Origin: Palsa-504 sp963795795
GTDB lineage: Bacteria; Actinomycetota; Actinomycetes; Streptosporangiales; Streptosporangiaceae
Assembly (NCBI GenBank): GCA_963795795.1
Contig: CAWCJS010000001.1
Location: forward strand, 1 to 64,000
Reading direction: 5' to 3'
Length of the DNA: 64,000 bases
Part shown: positions 63,785 to 64,000 of the stretch, piece after piece
How the letters are laid out: each line of letters starts with the position of its first letter
Numbering within the stretch: the first letter of the stretch is position 1
Position numbers and translations under genes: made by a program
Notes under the pieces: generated by a model
The model's input: only the letters and a program-made list of their open reading frames with translations
Databases searched by the model: none
Told to the model about the DNA's origin: nothing

Positions 63785-64000
63785 TGGCCTTAAAAGAAGC
63801 TAAGGTAACGACGCGGACGCGTCGTATACCAGGCCATTCCCGAGAAAATGGCACTTGTCCGCCCCTGGCCAGTGCCATAGTGCAGTAACGTGGCACGTAG
63901 CGATGCGTAGCGCCACATTCTGGAAGAATGCCCGGTAACTGGATGCTTGTGCGCCCCGGGCTCGCGTTCGCAAGGTCCCGGCCTGCCAAGCTGGTGGACG
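63785..64000. other. Upstream region with TGGCAC repeats
   Basis: No gene is evident in the last 216 bases. TGGCACT (63849-63855) and AGTGCCA (63871-63877) form an inverted repeat, and another TGGCAC occurs at 63891-63896. Such elements in front of an anti-sigma-type ATPase may be regulator sites, possibly for a gene beyond the window. Confidence 0.45.

Overview
The window is high-GC chromosomal DNA of an actinomycete. Supporting signs are GTG starts and ATGA/GTGA stop-start overlaps, an FtsK/TraB-type single-protein conjugation system, a DUF574-family methyltransferase, an F420-type PPOX oxidoreductase, a group II truncated haemoglobin, and a DapA-RNase J pair. I cannot place it below the order level, and I see no rRNA or tRNA gene.

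Layout. (1) 1 to about 6.9 kb is the right-hand part of an actinomycete integrative and conjugative element: small transfer proteins, TraB, excisionase, a PIN-domain cargo gene, a coiled-coil protein, a small membrane protein and a tyrosine integrase. It ends directly in front of the chromosomal ettA. (2) 6.9-19 kb is chromosomal housekeeping and catabolism: EttA, a MetE-like/glyoxalase/crotonase cluster, an NYN-LOTUS RNA-directed protein, adenosine deaminase, an F420 PPOX protein, a minizincin, a GntR-HAD pair, and a methyltransferase-globin pair. (3) 19-24.2 kb is a five-gene MacAB-like export operon ending in two unusual secreted proteins. (4) 24.2-33.5 kb holds MscS, a DinB/TPR-like protein, methyltransferase, AraC, prolyl oligopeptidase, HNH nuclease, a TetR/flavoprotein divergon and a PadR/SnoaL divergon. 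(5) 33.5-38.4 kb is a rearranged segment: a 70-bp perfect repeat of an MFS tail brackets about 1 kb of lower-GC DNA, followed by an MFS/ArsR pair and an acyl-CoA dehydrogenase. (6) 38.6-46.7 kb carries a NarL two-component system and a MarR regulator between two paralogous DHA2 exporters. (7) 46.6-49.7 kb holds a LigD-type phosphoesterase and a translationally coupled sigma factor/Ogt/2OG-oxygenase operon that looks like alkylation repair. (8) 49.8-60.5 kb is sugar uptake (UgpC-type ATPase, PfkB kinase, two binding proteins, two permeases) interleaved with a PadR-controlled FtsX efflux system. (9) 60.6-63.8 kb is dapA-rnj and an anti-sigma-type ATPase.

Many genes carry single-base frameshifts, with well-conserved protein on both sides of each break. 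I count about 15, often in G/C runs and often with the corrected frame ending exactly at the next gene's start. Most are therefore more likely sequencing indels than real gene decay, and I annotate the restored genes. The most interesting candidates for follow-up are the GTGCAA-iteron inverted repeat just after traB (possible transfer locus), the sigma/Ogt/2OG operon, the 70-bp repeat island, the export operon with its cysteine-repeat lipoprotein, and a 16-residue lysine-rich microprotein.
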